From contig CANDYN010000041.1 in NCBI GenBank assembly GCA_947424985.1, positions 1-8,495 on the forward strand: 8,495 nucleotides of DNA. The letters are read 5' to 3'. Position numbers and translations under genes: made by a program. This stretch comes from Rickettsiales bacterium. Its GTDB lineage: Bacteria; Pseudomonadota; Alphaproteobacteria; Rickettsiales; Deianiraeaceae. Shown here piece by piece: positions 1-5,939 of the stretch. The stretch's first letter is position 1. Every line of letters begins with the position of its first letter. The notes beneath the pieces are model-generated. The model was not told the DNA's origin, ran no database searches, and saw nothing but the letters and a program-made list of their open reading frames with translations.

Positions 1-1002
1 GTTGGAATTTATACATCTTTTCAGGCTGGGATGCTTGGGATGAAATCTTGTATAATTGATTCACTATCATTTATTGGTGGGCAGTGCTCTGCGCTTTATC
101 CGGAAAAACCGATTTTTGATATACCTGCATATAAAAAAATTACAGGACAAGGTTTGATTGATCAATTGGTTGAGCAGGCAGCGTCTTTTAAGCCTGAGTA
201 TATTTTAAATTCAAAGGCTGAAAACTTAAGAGGAGATCATGAAAATGGTTTTGAAATAGACGTAATATCAAATGAAACCGGAAAATTAACGACGATTAAA
301 GCAAAAGCAGTTGTGATTTCATCGGGATCAGGTTTTTTTGGTCCAAAGCGTCCACCGCTTGAGGAAATTGACAAATTTGAGAATAAGCAAATAATGTATT
401 TCGTTGATAAAATATCACGCTTTGAGGGAAAAAATGTTTTGATTGCAGGCGGTGGAGATTCTGCGATTGATTGGACAATAAGTCTTTCAAGCGTTGCAAA
501 AAGCGTATCAGTTATTCATAGAAGGCCACATTTTAGATGTTTACCGGAAAGTCAAAAGCAGCTTACGGAGCTTGAAAGTCAAGGTAAAATTAATATTCTC
601 ACTCCGTTTCAGCTTTCAAGAATAATTGCAAATGGGGACAAGATGACCGGGATTGAAATTGAGAATATTGACGATGAAAGCAAAAGAATCATAGATTGTG
701 ACTATCTTTTGCCATTTTTTGGGTTAAATGCAGACATTGGAAATCTTGAAAATTGGGGAATTGATCTTTTTAAGAAGACAATAAATGTTTCACAAAACAA
801 CTCTCAAACGAATAAAAAAGGTGTTTATGCAGTTGGAGATATTGCACATTATGACGGTAAATTAAAGCTAATAATGCTTGGATTTTCAGAAAGTGCCCTT
901 GCTCTTCACGACGCATATCCAATTGTTTTCAAGGGAAAGTCACTTCACTTTGAACACTCAAGTTCAAAAAGTAACCTTGTAATACAAAATCTTCATATTT
1001 AG
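1..1002 (+). CDS. Ferredoxin--NADP+ reductase, thioredoxin-reductase-like (5' truncated)
   Basis: Flavoenzyme that moves electrons between NADPH and ferredoxin. The reading frame is open from base 1, so the gene starts outside the window; 333 residues are present and probably only about 10-20 N-terminal residues are missing, including the first glycines of the FAD Rossmann motif. Visible marks, in residues of the fragment: the end of the FAD-binding fold (VGIYTSFQAGM, 1-11), GGQCSALYPEKPIFDIPAY (26-44), the NADPH-binding GGGDSA (150-155) followed by VIHRRPHFR, and the second FAD motif AVGDIAHYDGKLKLI (277-291). There is no CxxC redox pair, which separates this family (ferredoxin reductase type 2, YumC-like) from true thioredoxin reductase. 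The C-terminus has the normal length. The stop lies 5 bases from the stop of the opposing glycosyltransferase gene. The first in-window ATG at 31 is not the true start, because homology continues upstream of it. Confidence 0.93.
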   Translation, partial: VGIYTSFQAGMLGMKSCIIDSLSFIGGQCSALYPEKPIFDIPAYKKITGQGLIDQLVEQAASFKPEYILNSKAENLRGDHENGFEIDVISNETGKLTTIKAKAVVISSGSGFFGPKRPPLEEIDKFENKQIMYFVDKISRFEGKNVLIAGGGDSAIDWTISLSSVAKSVSVIHRRPHFRCLPESQKQLTELESQGKINILTPFQLSRIIANGDKMTGIEIENIDDESKRIIDCDYLLPFFGLNADIGNLENWGIDLFKKTINVSQNNSQTNKKGVYAVGDIAHYDGKLKLIMLGFSESALALHDAYPIVFKGKSLHFEHSSSKSNLVIQNLHI

Positions 1003-1007
1003 GATTG

Positions 1008-1814
1008 TTAAATTCTTTTTATACTTTTTAGAACTCCAATAAGCCTTATAAAGCTTATGAGCGATTTGTGAAATCTCAGGACTCCTAAGTTTATGCTGCT
1101 GCTTGCGAGATACTTAAGAAAATATTGCAAGATAATTTTATTCTTTTTGCGTTTTTGATGCTTTGTTTTAAAATATATTCGTGAAATTTCTCGCTCACTT
1201 TCTTTAATTGCAGTTACTTTAAGCGACGGTTTTGACGAAGAGCCTTGAGCGTGAAAGCTTTTTATATTATTTGCAATACAGATATCAAATCCATTGTCTA
1301 TAAGTCTTTTACACATATCGAGATCCTCGTGATACATGAATATTTTTTCGTCGAAAAGTCCTATGTTGTCAAGAACGGATCGTTTTATTAACGCTATTGC
1401 AAATATTATATAGTCTTTTTTTACTAATTCCAATATTTCACTTGATATTCCGATTTCACTTGGGTTATTTGTTAGCTTTGGTTGTATTATACCGATTTTT
1501 TCGTTACTGCTAGTAATTTCAGCGAGTCTTTGAGTTGATTTTACATCGATTTCACCATCGGGATTTAAGAACAGTATAAATTCTCCACGTGATTTTTTGA
1601 TTGCCATATTGTTTGCGGCTCCATATCCAATATTTTTTTTATTTGCAATAACTGTTAAATTATTGGCCTTGACTGAGTGTAACATGTCAATTGTATTATC
1701 TGTGCTTTTATTATCAACAACAAAAATTTCAAAATCATCGTTGTTTAAAAATGGCCTTATTGCCTTTTCAACTATTCCGGATGAATTATATGTTACTGAT
1801 ATTATAGAAATCAT
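1008..1814 (-). CDS. Glycosyltransferase family 2 (rhamnosyltransferase-like)
   Basis: A 268-residue GT-A fold glycosyltransferase of family 2, resembling the WbbL/rhamnosyltransferase group that builds O-antigen or other surface glycans from nucleotide sugars on the cytoplasmic face of the membrane. Visible marks: the N-terminal SIISVTYNSS strand, nucleotide-binding DNKSTDNT (34-41), NKKNIGYGAANN (58-69), the DxD-equivalent NPDGE (84-88), the probable catalytic-base region HEDLD (162-166), and HAQGSSS (188-194). The C-terminal 50 residues are basic and hydrophobic and may touch the membrane. The ATG lies 1 base after the isocitrate dehydrogenase stop, with an AAGG Shine-Dalgarno 8 bases upstream inside icd, so the two are very likely co-transcribed. 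Sugar donor and acceptor cannot be read from the sequence. No other glycan gene is in the window. Confidence 0.9.
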   Translation of the reverse strand: MISIISVTYNSSGIVEKAIRPFLNNDDFEIFVVDNKSTDNTIDMLHSVKANNLTVIANKKNIGYGAANNMAIKKSRGEFILFLNPDGEIDVKSTQRLAEITSSNEKIGIIQPKLTNNPSEIGISSEILELVKKDYIIFAIALIKRSVLDNIGLFDEKIFMYHEDLDMCKRLIDNGFDICIANNIKSFHAQGSSSKPSLKVTAIKESEREISRIYFKTKHQKRKKNKIILQYFLKYLASSSINLGVLRFHKSLISFIRLIGVLKSIKRI

Positions 1815-1815
1815 A

Positions 1816-3321
1816 TTATTCGCCTTGAGAAACAGAATATGCTCTTTTACCGCCGAAGTTATATAAATTTTCAGTTTTTATAATATCAAGGTTTGCATCA
1901 CCAAAGATTTTTAAGATTTTGATTATATCTTGATTCAAAAATTTTGATTCATCGCAAGTAATAATTCTCATTCTCCAGGAGTCACTGATGCAATATTTTG
2001 CAAACTCACTTGGGTAAACTTTGATTCCACGGGAAGATAAAAGTTTCATTTCAAATCTCGTTCCGGTTAAAATTTTATCAGCAATTTCACCGATTTCTTG
2101 GGCATTTGAGCCGAAATCGCAAAACAAATCAACTCCTACAAGTTCCTTTGTTTCTGATTTATTTATATCACATGTCTTTGCTTTTGCAATTCCCATCATT
2201 TCATCATCCGGCTTTGAGTCAAATTCAAAATTTTTATATTCAGAGCCAACTAAAATCGAAGGCTTTTTTCCGAGGTTTTCAATTACAGCTTGTCCAAACT
2301 CCGTCGTTGAAAGTCTTTTTTTGCTAACACCTTCTTTGAAGATATCCGGGGTATGAAAGCCCGATTCAATCGTATAAAGCAAAGCATCTTCAACTTTTTT
2401 TGCGATATCTCCTTGACCGATATATGCAAGCATTTGAACTGCTGCATTAATTATTGCGGAAGGGTTTGCGATTCCTTGTCCGACAATGGTTGGGGCGGAG
2501 CCGTGAATTGCTTCAAACATTGCATATTTTTTTCCGATATTTGCGGAACCTGCAAGTCCGACTGATCCAGTTAATTCTGCAACCACATCGGAGATTATAT
2601 CGCCGTAAAGATTAAGAGTTACTACGACATCAAAAATCTCAGGTTTCGTTGCAAGGCGTGCCGTTCCGATATCAACTATATAGTGTTCAGTTTCGATTTC
2701 GGGATATTCCTTTGCAATTACATCAAATGTTTTATGAAAAAGTCCATCTGCCATTTTCATGATATTATCTTTTGTCATGCAAGTAACTTTTTTTCTTTTA
2801 TTATTTTTTGCATATTCAAACGCATATCTTACGATATTTTCACAGCCTGTTTTCGTTATCAATTTGATACAATGAACTGCATCGTGGCTTTGTTGATATT
2901 CAATACCTGCATATAAATCTTCTTCATTTTCACGAATTATTGTTACGTCAAGAGTTGGAAAGTTTGTTGCAACAAATGGGTGATAAGATTTACATGGGCG
3001 AACGTTTGCATAGAGTCCTAGTGCTTTACGCAAAGTTACATTTATACTTTTAAATCCACCTCCTTGTGGGGTTGTGATTGGTCCCTTAAGTGTTATTTTA
3101 TTACGTCTTAAAATTTCCCAAGCTTCGTCTGAAATTCCGGTTTCATAGCCTTTTTGGTAAAGTTTTTCACCAAGTTCTACCATTTCAAACTTAACTTTTG
3201 CACCAGCTTTTTTTAATATTTCAAGCGTAATATCGACAATTTCAGGGCCAATTCCGTCTCCTCTTGCGACCACAATATTTGTCCAATCTATACTTTCCTT
3301 TGTATTATTTAAAAAGTTCAT
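1816..3321 (-). CDS. icd: Isocitrate dehydrogenase, Rickettsia/Thermus type with C-terminal extension
   Basis: Oxidative decarboxylation of isocitrate to 2-oxoglutarate in the TCA cycle. Using ATG 3321 the protein has 501 residues; rickettsial homologues have about 480. GDGIGPEI is at 21-28. Substrate-binding residues line up with E. coli S113/N115/R119/R129 as S92/N94/R98/R108 with identical spacing; R130, Y137 and K184 and the LYGDIISD metal-binding region (238-245) are also present. HGSAP (273-277) starts the cofactor loop. Residues from ~395 to the end form the extra C-terminal domain of this subfamily, ending YSVSQGE like rickettsial enzymes. Start choice: the open frame runs upstream to a TTG at 3372 through an in-frame ATG at 3345, but the TTG start would lie in the predicted -10 region, and homology begins just after 3321. 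ATG 3345 (509 residues) remains possible. No strong Shine-Dalgarno is seen. It is the first gene of a pair with the glycosyltransferase. Confidence 0.95.
   Translation of the reverse strand: MNFLNNTKESIDWTNIVVARGDGIGPEIVDITLEILKKAGAKVKFEMVELGEKLYQKGYETGISDEAWEILRRNKITLKGPITTPQGGGFKSINVTLRKALGLYANVRPCKSYHPFVATNFPTLDVTIIRENEEDLYAGIEYQQSHDAVHCIKLITKTGCENIVRYAFEYAKNNKRKKVTCMTKDNIMKMADGLFHKTFDVIAKEYPEIETEHYIVDIGTARLATKPEIFDVVVTLNLYGDIISDVVAELTGSVGLAGSANIGKKYAMFEAIHGSAPTIVGQGIANPSAIINAAVQMLAYIGQGDIAKKVEDALLYTIESGFHTPDIFKEGVSKKRLSTTEFGQAVIENLGKKPSILVGSEYKNFEFDSKPDDEMMGIAKAKTCDINKSETKELVGVDLFCDFGSNAQEIGEIADKILTGTRFEMKLLSSRGIKVYPSEFAKYCISDSWRMRIITCDESKFLNQDIIKILKIFGDANLDIIKTENLYNFGGKRAYSVSQGE
1823..1826 (-). 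promoter_or_regulatory. Ribosome binding site of the glycosyltransferase gene
   Basis: AAGG on the minus strand, 8 bases before ATG 1814, lying within the last codons of icd. The correct spacing and the 1-base gap between genes support this start and translational coupling. Confidence 0.55.
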
Positions 3322-3360
3322 TTTTTTCAAAATAGCATACTTCATAATAAAAAAGAAAAA

Positions 3361-3389
3361 AATATAATGCAAGAATTTTTTATTGACAG
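3361..3389 (-). promoter_or_regulatory. Candidate promoter of icd
   Basis: On the minus strand CTGTCA (3389-3384, 4 of 6 matches to TTGACA), a 17-base spacer and TATATT (3366-3361, 5 of 6 matches to TATAAT). Transcription would begin near 3354, just upstream of ATG 3345 and ATG 3321. Its -35 box overlaps the -35 box of the opposing vanX-type promoter. Judged by eye only. Confidence 0.4.
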
Positions 3390-3411
3390 TAATTTTCTTA
3401 TGTTTTATAAA
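3383..3411 (+). promoter_or_regulatory. Sigma70-type promoter of the dipeptidase gene
   Basis: A perfect TTGACA (3383-3388), an optimal 17-base spacer and TATAAA (3406-3411, 5 of 6). This is the best promoter in the window. Expected start of transcription is near 3418, leaving a leader of about 17 bases with no Shine-Dalgarno before ATG 3435. The -10 box lies inside a 16-bp perfect palindrome. Confidence 0.7.
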
Positions 3412-3415
3412 ACAT
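3400..3415. repeat. 16-bp perfect palindrome over the -10 box
   Basis: ATGTTTTATAAAACAT reads the same on both strands. It covers the -10 box of the dipeptidase promoter and lies between the two divergent genes. Its position fits an operator for a dimeric regulator, although AT-rich DNA makes chance palindromes more likely. Confidence 0.5.
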
Positions 3416-3434
3416 GTAAATTTTTATTTGTTAT

Positions 3435-4097
3435 ATGAAAATGTTTATATTTATACTGTTTTTATCTACGGCATTTTTGATATTTTCACTTACTATTCAG
3501 TTTAGAACAAAAAAAGAATTCGTCGAAATTAAAGAAGCCGATTATGGTGTTGTTTTCGATATAAGATATGCAACTGAGGATAATTTTACAAAAAAGAAAA
3601 TATACAAAACACCGGCTGTTTATCTATCTGAGCCAGCTGCAAAAAATCTTAGGATTGCAAGTGAATACGCTAAAAAACTTGGCTATAAGATTAAAATATT
3701 TGACGCATTCAGGCCGCTTGATGTTCAGCAAAAGCTTTATGATGAAATCAAAGATGAGAGGTATGTGAGCGATCCAAAACATGGTGTTGCAAGTCACACA
3801 AGAGGTGTTGCAATCGATTTAACGCTTATTGATTTAAAAAGCGGCAAAGATCTTGATATGGGTACTGAGTTTGACTCATTCGAGGAAAAGGCGCACCACA
3901 ATTCGTATACACCAATAACTCATGAGCAGTTAAAAAATCGTACAATTTTAGCGGGAATTATGGCGATTGCAGGCTTTACACCTATGCCAACTGAGTGGTG
4001 GCATTATAATTTGAGATTATATGAAGTTTATCCTGAATATGGCTGGAGATTATCAAAGAAAACTGCTAGAAATGTAAATTTACAAGGCAAATATTAA
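3435..4097 (+). CDS. D-alanyl-D-alanine dipeptidase, peptidase family M15D (VanX/DdpX type)
   Basis: Zinc dipeptidase that splits D-Ala-D-Ala, a product of peptidoglycan synthesis and turnover. The protein has 220 residues. Zinc ligands and catalytic residues align with VanX: SHTRGVAID (120-128) gives His121 and Asp128 (VanX His116/Asp123, same spacing of 7), and EWWH (187-190) gives catalytic Glu187 and ligand His190 (VanX Glu181/His184). AFRP (91-94) carries the conserved arginine. Residues 1-22 are strongly hydrophobic (FIFILFLSTAFLIFSLTI) after a single Lys, with no lipobox cysteine; this suggests export or an N-terminal membrane anchor, so the enzyme probably acts in the periplasm. ATG 3435 is used; a second ATG at 3441 is possible, and neither has a Shine-Dalgarno. 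No vanA/vanH-like ligase or dehydrogenase is nearby, so a role in wall recycling or remodelling is more likely than vancomycin resistance. Confidence 0.93.
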   Translation: MKMFIFILFLSTAFLIFSLTIQFRTKKEFVEIKEADYGVVFDIRYATEDNFTKKKIYKTPAVYLSEPAAKNLRIASEYAKKLGYKIKIFDAFRPLDVQQKLYDEIKDERYVSDPKHGVASHTRGVAIDLTLIDLKSGKDLDMGTEFDSFEEKAHHNSYTPITHEQLKNRTILAGIMAIAGFTPMPTEWWHYNLRLYEVYPEYGWRLSKKTARNVNLQGKY

Positions 4098-4110
4098 TTT
4101 ACAAAAATTC

Positions 4111-4139
4111 TTGACTTTTTTTAAAGCACAAAATATAGT
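4111..4139 (+). promoter_or_regulatory. Sigma70-type promoter of the DUF6356-oxidoreductase gene
   Basis: TTGACT (4111-4116, 5 of 6), a 17-base spacer and TATAGT (4134-4139, 5 of 6). The predicted transcript starts near 4146, only about 15 bases before ATG 4161. It sits right after the dipeptidase stop, so the downstream gene can be expressed independently. Confidence 0.62.
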
Positions 4140-4160
4140 GGCATGAGATTTAAATAAAGG

Positions 4161-5546
4161 ATGTTTTTTAGGTTAAAGCACTTGGGTGATGCGAAAGAGG
4201 ATTATTTTGAGCACCTTGGAACCGCATTATATTTTGCTTTTAATTCACTACTTTGTTTTGTTGTTTTGATCTTACATGGAGTTTTCCCGTTTATGTTTGT
4301 AACAACTGGAAGCGACAAGATAAAAAAGCTATTTAAAATTATGTCAAAGCGAGCTGCAATAGCGGATTTGGCAAATTTTAAGGGAAAAAAAGTTGCAATA
4401 ATTGGATTTGGTGCAAGCGGATTGGCATCTTTTTACAATCTTATAAAGATGGGATCCAAAAATTTACATATTGACATTTACGATGGAGACTTTTCATTTG
4501 GACGTGGAGTTGCATATTCTACGACAAATTTTCATCATTTGCTTAATGTCAGAGCGGAAAATATGTCAATTGACAGCGAAGACCCACTTCATTTCTTTAC
4601 TTGGCTTTCGGAAAATGGATATAATTACGGTAAAAAAGATTTTGTACCTCGCGTAATTTACGGAGTTTATTTACAAGATGTATTTAGAAAAACTTTAAAA
4701 TTGGCTTTGCAAAAGGGTTTTATTGTAAAGGTTATAAACGAGAAGGTCGAAGATGTTAACGAAAAAGCCGGATATTTTTGTGTAAAAAATGGTATTTATC
4801 ACGATGTAATTTTGGCAAAAGGCGTTGCACAGAAAGCTAAGATAAATCCGTATGATATAGATTTAAAAAGATTTCTGACTAGGGATGAAATTCATATAAG
4901 GGGCGCCGGATTAACTGCAATTGATACAATTTTCTCTATATTGGACCGAGGTTTCAAAGGAAAGATATTTCTTTATTCTCGCAGTGGCAGATTTATTTTG
5001 CCACATTCTTTGACAAAGAAGCTTAAAAAGCCGGTTATAACGTTAGAAGATGTAAAAAATTTGTCATTTAATCAGCTTTGTATGAAGTTTATATCGGCTT
5101 GCAAGAAGGAAAGTGATTGGCGATCAGCATTCGATTCGATTCGCCCGATAACGCAAGAGATTTGGCAAAATTTACCCGAGTCTTCTAAAAGTCAGTTTAT
5201 GTCGAGGTTTTTGGGGCTTTTTAACTTGCATAGGCATAGATGTTCAGAGGCTGTTTTTAAAAAACTCCAGGCTTTAATTAAGAGCAGGAAGCTTAAACTC
5301 GTTCAAGCTCAGGTTCCAACTGGATTTATTAATTGTTCCGGGCTTGATTTTCATAAAGGTGATAAATTAATTTCAAATCTTTTGAGAAAAAAGATTGTCA
5401 AAAAAGATGGTCTTGGCGGGTTTTATTCGATTGATGATAGATTTATTATCATAGGGGGACTTAATTTTGGCAAGTTATTTGAAACAATTGCTATTCCGGA
5501 AATAAGAGTTCAGGCGAAAGAATTGGCAGAAGAAATTTTGAAATAA
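4161..5546 (+). CDS. DUF6356-like membrane segment fused to a FAD/NAD(P)-binding oxidoreductase
   Basis: A 461-residue protein in two parts. Residues 1-~60 contain KEDYFEHLGTAL, a hydrophobic segment (~22-47) with HGVFPFMF, then TTGSDKIKKLF. This is the wording I know from small stand-alone alphaproteobacterial DUF6356 proteins (EHxxxA, LxHxxxPFLF, TGS). From ~75 onward it is a FAD-NAD(P)-binding protein of the NAD_binding_9/YdhS-like group: dinucleotide motif IIGFGASG (80-87), FGRGVAYST (113-121), LLNVRAENMS (127-136), a second glycine-rich site GAGLTAID (248-255), and a C-terminal FETIAIPEIRVQA. Substrate is unknown; flavin-dependent redox chemistry at the inner membrane is an inference. 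ATG 4161 is the only upstream start: a TAA lies in frame at 4155-4157, and AAAGG directly abuts the ATG. ATG 4341 (Met61) could start a soluble form, but has no Shine-Dalgarno. Confidence 0.8.
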   Translation: MFFRLKHLGDAKEDYFEHLGTALYFAFNSLLCFVVLILHGVFPFMFVTTGSDKIKKLFKIMSKRAAIADLANFKGKKVAIIGFGASGLASFYNLIKMGSKNLHIDIYDGDFSFGRGVAYSTTNFHHLLNVRAENMSIDSEDPLHFFTWLSENGYNYGKKDFVPRVIYGVYLQDVFRKTLKLALQKGFIVKVINEKVEDVNEKAGYFCVKNGIYHDVILAKGVAQKAKINPYDIDLKRFLTRDEIHIRGAGLTAIDTIFSILDRGFKGKIFLYSRSGRFILPHSLTKKLKKPVITLEDVKNLSFNQLCMKFISACKKESDWRSAFDSIRPITQEIWQNLPESSKSQFMSRFLGLFNLHRHRCSEAVFKKLQALIKSRKLKLVQAQVPTGFINCSGLDFHKGDKLISNLLRKKIVKKDGLGGFYSIDDRFIIIGGLNFGKLFETIAIPEIRVQAKELAEEILK

Positions 5547-5587
5547 TTTCAAATAAAACACAAAAAAACACATTTTTCACAAAAAAA

Positions 5588-5606
5588 TTGGGAAAATTTG
5601 GGAAAA
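5588..5606 (+). promoter_or_regulatory. Two MraZ-box-like direct repeats
   Basis: TTGGGAAAA occurs twice (5588-5596 and 5598-5606) with a period of exactly 10. MraZ is known to bind tandem TGGGN boxes separated by 5 bases in its own promoter; the sequence and spacing here match that rule. Only two boxes are visible, where three or four are usual, and they lie about 340 bases from the mraZ start. Isolated TGGG also occurs at 5676 and 5794. Confidence 0.5.
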
Positions 5607-5630
5607 AAATATTTTTTTCTTTTCTCAATA

Positions 5631-5642
5631 AAACCTAGGTTT
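5631..5642. repeat. 12-bp perfect palindrome
   Basis: AAACCTAGGTTT is fully self-complementary, with two more matching pairs outside a single mismatch. It lies 25 bases after the MraZ-box-like repeats and has a GC-rich centre in AT-rich DNA. A regulator site is possible; no promoter is clearly aligned with it. Confidence 0.35.
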
Positions 5643-5719
5643 AATCGACAGATTGCAATAAAAATTTGATTAATTTGGGATAAAGAAGCATGATTTATTA
5701 TTTTTTTTTAAAATAATGC

Positions 5720-5747
5720 TTGACTTTTCCAAAAATACCCATAATAT
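5720..5747 (+). promoter_or_regulatory. Candidate promoter upstream of mraZ
   Basis: TTGACT (5720-5725), a 16-base spacer and TAATAT (5742-5747, 4 of 6); CATAAT at 5740-5745 is an alternative with a shorter spacer. Transcription from here would give mraZ a leader of roughly 185 bases containing both hairpins. An AT-only 8-bp hairpin (5697-5717) lies just upstream. Confidence 0.4.
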
Positions 5748-5838
5748 ACCAAATGTTACCAGTTTGGTTTCGAAGTTTTGAATTTCAAAATTTTGGGAAC
5801 AACTTATTTTTTGACTTTTGGTAGTTTTATTAAAGGGG

Positions 5839-5864
5839 TTGATACGTTTTAAAGGGCGTGTCAA
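5839..5864 (+). other. Leader hairpin 1 of mraZ
   Basis: TTGATACG (5839-5846) pairs with CGTGTCAA (5857-5864): 8 pairs including one G-U, around a 10-base loop TTTTAAAGGG. The G-U pair and lack of a following T run argue against an intrinsic terminator; a structured RNA leader fits better. Confidence 0.4.
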
Positions 5865-5874
5865 TAAAGTTTAA

Positions 5875-5891
5875 GCGTCACTCTGTGGCGC
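5875..5891 (+). other. Leader hairpin 2 of mraZ
   Basis: GCGTCAC (5875-5881) pairs with GTGGCGC (5885-5891) around a TCT loop: 7 pairs, one G-U. It is the most GC-rich stem in the window and ends 8 bases before the perfect Shine-Dalgarno. Flanking TTTAA (5870-5874) could also pair with TTAAA (5898-5902), covering the first bases of that site. Confidence 0.45.
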
Positions 5892-5899
5892 TGAGCTTT

Positions 5900-5909
5900 A
5901 AAGGAGGTG
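5900..5909 (+). promoter_or_regulatory. Perfect Shine-Dalgarno, displaced 30 bases from the mraZ start
   Basis: AAAGGAGGTG is complementary over 10 bases to the usual 16S rRNA 3' end (CACCTCCTTT). The mraZ GTG is at 5940, too far for normal use, and a TGA at 5931-5933 blocks any earlier in-frame start. The only start-like codon near it is TTG 5921, opening a 14-codon frame that ends at 5965 and overlaps the mraZ start. Confidence 0.5.
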
Positions 5910-5939
5910 TTTTTTTAGGTTTGTTTATTTTGAAGCAAG

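Larger units (their letters stand above)
5547..5939 (+). other. 393-base non-coding upstream region of mraZ
   Basis: Very AT-rich, with no convincing gene on either strand; the 64-codon minus-strand frame (5864-5670) has low-complexity sequence and no recognisable family. It contains, in order: a pair of MraZ-box-like repeats (5588-5606), a 12-bp palindrome (5631-5642), an AT-only hairpin (5697-5717), a candidate promoter (5720-5747), a second TTGACT without a good -10 (5811-5816), two RNA hairpins (5839-5864 and 5875-5891), and a perfect Shine-Dalgarno (5900-5909) set far from the mraZ start. TTAAAGG occurs three times (5830, 5849 and 5898). The length and structure suggest a regulated leader, or a small RNA. 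Confidence 0.6.

Noticed and set aside
1597..1866. Plus-strand open frame of 89 codons with hydrophobic sequence
   Set aside because: It is the antisense shadow of the glycosyltransferase and the end of icd; both real genes have clear family motifs.
3322..3372. Longer icd start at TTG 3372
   Set aside because: It would lie in the predicted promoter -10 region, adds a Phe run with no homology, and has no ribosome site; ATG 3321 fits the family better.
3435..4097. Vancomycin resistance locus
   Set aside because: Only the dipeptidase is present; no vanH, vanA or two-component genes, and Gram-negative DdpX-like enzymes have other roles.
5697..5717. AT-only hairpin as an intrinsic terminator after the oxidoreductase gene
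   Set aside because: The stem is eight A-T pairs with no GC content, and it is 150 bases after the stop, so it is indistinguishable from AT-rich background.
5670..5864. 64-codon minus-strand open frame upstream of mraZ
   Set aside because: AT-rich low-complexity protein rich in Lys, Asn, Phe and Ser, with no recognisable motif or ribosome site; it runs antisense through the promoter and hairpin region.
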